Assembly (NCBI GenBank): GCA_002431395.1
Contig: DJEU01000055.1
Span: 1 to 7,542 of the forward strand
DNA length: 7,542 nucleotides
Direction of reading: 5' to 3'
DNA from: Lachnoclostridium sp. UBA5890
GTDB lineage: Bacteria > Bacillota > Clostridia > Lachnospirales > Lachnospiraceae
Shown: piece by piece, positions 6,032 to 7,542 of the stretch
Position numbering within the stretch: position 1 is the first letter of the stretch
Layout: each line of letters begins with the position of its first letter
Program-made: the position numbers and the translations under genes
Notes under the pieces: model-generated
What the model saw: only the letters and a program-made list of their open reading frames with translations
The model's database searches: none
Told to the model about the DNA's origin: nothing

Positions 6032-6133
6032 AGGGACGCCTTTCTGAAAGCATTAAAATAAATTTCAAATCCGCTATGCGGTGCTCTCCTTTTTTGGATT
6101 GTAGATAGCAGCATACGGATAACTATGAATAAT

Positions 6134-6167
6134 ATAGCATAAAATCGGCAGAAATAGCATAAAAACG
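6134..6167 (+). promoter_or_regulatory. Direct-repeat operator, probable AraC-type binding site
   Basis: ATAGCATAAAA occurs exactly at 6134-6144 and 6154-6164, a 20-base period, and the match continues one mismatch later with CG (ATAGCATAAAANCG). Direct repeats two helical turns apart, abutting the -35, are the standard layout for AraC-family activators, and the TAGCAT core resembles the E. coli araI half-site. The repeat lies about 16 bases upstream of TTGAAA 6183. The site is seen; which protein binds it is inferred from the adjacent regulator. Confidence 0.5.
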
Positions 6168-6182
6168 ATATAAATATTTTAC

Positions 6183-6210
6183 TTGAAATTTTATGATAGA
6201 AAAATAAAAG
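6183..6210 (+). promoter_or_regulatory. Possible promoter of the GH5 gene
   Basis: TTGAAA (6183-6188) is followed after 16 bases by TAAAAG (6205-6210), a poor -10. A weak promoter just downstream of an AraC-type direct repeat would fit activator dependence. A TATAAA at 6220-6225 has no -35 at proper spacing. Confidence 0.3.
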
Positions 6211-6257
6211 CTGTAGGGTTATAAATTTTTCGTTCGAAGAATTAGGAGGGCAAGAGT

Positions 6258-7295
6258 ATGAAATTAGAGAGAGGTATCAACTTAGGAGGCTATTTATCTC
6301 AGTGTGTGCATAGCACAGAACATTACGATGCATTTATTCAGGAGCAGGATATTTGTAAGATTGCATCTATGGGATTTGACCATGTACGCCTGGCAATTGA
6401 TTATGAAGTACTGGAAGATGAGTTTGGTAGAACCAGAGAAGAAGGATTTAATTATGTGACTAGAACAGTGGAATGGTGTAAGCGCTATGGTTTGAACATT
6501 GTTTTGGATCTGCACAAAGCCTATGGGTATGATTTTAATAATGCCGGAGATAAGCAAAAAAATATTTTATTTACGAATAAAATGGTACAAAAGCGTTTTG
6601 TGGATCTGTGGATCAAGATTGCAGAGCACTATGCAAATGAGACACATGTTGCATTTGAACTGTTGAATGAAGTGGTAGAACGGGAAAATGCAGATGCATG
6701 GAATATCCTCATTTCGGAAACGGTGGATGCTATTCGCCGAATTACCAGAGACACCATTATTATTTACGGCGGAATTCAGTGGAACAGTGTGAAGACATTG
6801 AAACTGTTAGAGAAACCCAAGGACGAAAATATATTGTTTACTTTCCATTTCTATGAGCCGCTGCTGTTTACCCATCAGAAAGCACACTGGGTACCGACCA
6901 TCAGCCAGACCGAAGATATCTATTATCCGGAAGCAATGGACTATTATCGTACAAAATCACTGCCCATCGGGTACCAGGGAGAAGTGGTCTGCAAGGCACA
7001 GTCACAGACTATGGGAACAGAATTTATCACGGAAATGATAATGGAAGCGGTTACTGCTGCGAAAAATGCCGGAGTGACTTTGTACTGTGGAGAATTTGGT
7101 GTTATTGATCAGGCTCCTATAGAAGATACCCTGCGCTGGTTTCAGGATGTGGATGCCGTATTCCGACAGTTCGGCATTGGTTGTGCTGTCTGGACTTATA
7201 AGGAAATGGATTTCGGACTTACTGGCGAACACTATGCACCGATTCGCGAACAATTGTTGAAGCTTTGGAAGCGTCTTTTGCTGACAATCTTATGA
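6258..7295 (+). CDS. GH5-type glycoside hydrolase (cellulase-like), intracellular
   Basis: This 345-residue protein has a strong ribosome site (AGGAGGG 6244-6250). It forms a single (beta/alpha)8 domain with the GH5 residues in order: R44 (DHVRLAIDYE), H86 (LDLHKAYG), N137-E138 (FELLNEVVE, acid/base), H197 and Y199 (FTFHFYEP), E279 (YCGEFGV, nucleophile) and W312 (AVWTYKEMDFG). Retaining hydrolysis of a beta-glucan, mannan or related oligosaccharide is expected; the subfamily and substrate cannot be named. There is no signal peptide, membrane anchor or carbohydrate-binding module, so it probably acts in the cytoplasm on imported oligosaccharides. The divergent AraC regulator likely controls it. 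The last ten or so residues (KLWKRLLLTIL) are unusually basic/hydrophobic after the expected end helix, and the sequence changes composition right after the stop, so the tail may have been altered by a nearby junction. Confidence 0.88.
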   Translation: MKLERGINLGGYLSQCVHSTEHYDAFIQEQDICKIASMGFDHVRLAIDYEVLEDEFGRTREEGFNYVTRTVEWCKRYGLNIVLDLHKAYGYDFNNAGDKQKNILFTNKMVQKRFVDLWIKIAEHYANETHVAFELLNEVVERENADAWNILISETVDAIRRITRDTIIIYGGIQWNSVKTLKLLEKPKDENILFTFHFYEPLLFTHQKAHWVPTISQTEDIYYPEAMDYYRTKSLPIGYQGEVVCKAQSQTMGTEFITEMIMEAVTAAKNAGVTLYCGEFGVIDQAPIEDTLRWFQDVDAVFRQFGIGCAVWTYKEMDFGLTGEHYAPIREQLLKLWKRLLLTIL

Positions 7296-7542
7296 ATAGC
7301 GAGGCTCATTGCGCAGGGCAGCCATAACCCCACGCCCACCCACAGCGAACGGAACATCCTTCCTTGATGTAAGGTCTCCCGGTGGGAATTTTCTGACGAA
7401 AAGTGATATAGCAATTCTCATCCGTACGGGCACGGCTCCAGGCGTCATCCTTGTCGCCGTCCGCCTGCCGCGAACGTCCTGTTCGCTCCACCCTGATTTT
7501 CAGCACTTTTCGAGAAAATGTCACCACCTCCCGACAAACATC
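7296..7542. other. GC-rich segment of different composition after the GH5 gene
   Basis: Bases 7301-7542 contain about 135 G/C out of 242 (56%), against roughly 40-43% in the hydrolase gene. A 6-base perfect inverted repeat GCGAAC-GTCCT-GTTCGC lies at 7470-7486, and a short CCTT/AAGG stem near 7362-7374. No insertion-sequence end or terminator with a T-run is clear. The segment may be the edge of another acquired element or a neighbouring gene read leftward. Confidence 0.5.
7306..7542 (-). CDS. Hypothetical leftward open frame, partial at window edge
   Basis: On the minus strand a frame is open from the window edge to a TGA at 7306-7308 (78 codons visible). A GTG at 7525-7527 with a GGGAGG just upstream could be an internal start, but the spacing is too short for confidence. 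The product is basic, with a stretch RVERTGRSRQADGDKDDAWS and a C-terminal cysteine/tryptophan-rich end (CSVRCGWAWGYGCPAQ). I do not recognise a family. Similar low-complexity arginine-rich frames often arise by chance in GC-rich DNA, so coding is uncertain. Confidence 0.2.
   Translation of the reverse strand, partial: DVCREVVTFSRKVLKIRVERTGRSRQADGDKDDAWSRARTDENCYITFRQKIPTGRPYIKEGCSVRCGWAWGYGCPAQ

Larger units (their letters stand above)
6032..6257. promoter_or_regulatory. Divergent AraC / GH5 promoter region
   Basis: This AT-rich spacer separates two divergent starts. For the leftward gene I see only a modest ribosome site (AAGG near 6040) and a TACAAT-like -10 (6098-6103 on the minus strand) without a good -35. 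For the rightward gene there is AGGAGGG at 6244-6250, 7 bases before ATG 6258. The spacer also holds the direct repeat and the promoter boxes listed separately, and a small CCGC-TAT-GCGG palindrome at 6071-6081 of unknown meaning. Confidence 0.6.

Noticed and set aside
6071..6081. CCGC-TAT-GCGG palindrome upstream of the AraC gene
   Set aside because: A 4-base stem is too short to support a terminator or operator call by itself.
7470..7486. GCGAAC/GTTCGC inverted repeat as an insertion-sequence end or terminator
   Set aside because: There is no T-run, no matching partner elsewhere in the window and no transposase; a 6-base stem in GC-rich DNA can be chance.
1..7542. CRISPR array, tRNA, rRNA, toxin-antitoxin or defence system
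   Set aside because: I saw no regularly spaced long repeats, no tRNA-like cloverleaf near the integrase end and no recognisable defence or toxin domains among the supported genes.

Overview
The window looks like chromosomal DNA of a low-to-mid-GC Firmicute, most likely a gut-type clostridium such as a Lachnospiraceae member. This is inferred from the strong AGGAGG-type ribosome binding sites, the AT-rich spacers, the Tn916-style recombination module and the style of the AraC and GH5 proteins. No species can be named from sequence alone.

Bases 1 to about 4350 are the integrase-proximal end of an integrative and mobilizable element. All genes run rightward: the C-terminal part of a relaxase-like mobilization protein (cut by the window start), a CHC2 zinc-finger primase-like protein, a VapE-family P-loop ATPase, a 67-residue Tn916-Xis-like excisionase and a Tn916-type tyrosine integrase with all its catalytic residues. 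The first three overlap (by 1 and 95 bases) and form a mobilization/replication operon. The 218-base gap behind vapE carries five TGTTGCAGG-like repeats split around a tract of about 24% GC, laid out like a satellite-island replication origin. Two tandem GAGTGGTAAG repeats lie 9 bases behind the integrase stop and resemble the Tn916 integrase arm-type site. The element probably ends shortly after, and a TTCAA/TTGAA inverted repeat with a 7-base centre is a speculative candidate for the crossover site.

Bases from about 4350 to 7295 look like ordinary chromosome: a TauE/SafE-type membrane exporter (rightward), an AraC-family regulator (leftward) and, divergent from it, an intracellular GH5-type glycoside hydrolase (rightward). 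The regulator and hydrolase share a 226-base AT-rich spacer with an exact 11-base direct repeat at a 20-base period just upstream of a possible -35 box. This is a plausible AraC-type operator, so the regulator probably controls the hydrolase in response to a sugar.

After the hydrolase stop the composition jumps to about 56% GC (7301-7542) and the only open frame runs leftward in from beyond the window. This may be the edge of another acquired segment, but I do not recognise it. The most interesting signals are the putative origin behind vapE, the arm-type sites, a hairpin with a U-run between xis and int, and the AraC-type operator. I see no CRISPR array, tRNA, rRNA or obvious defence system.
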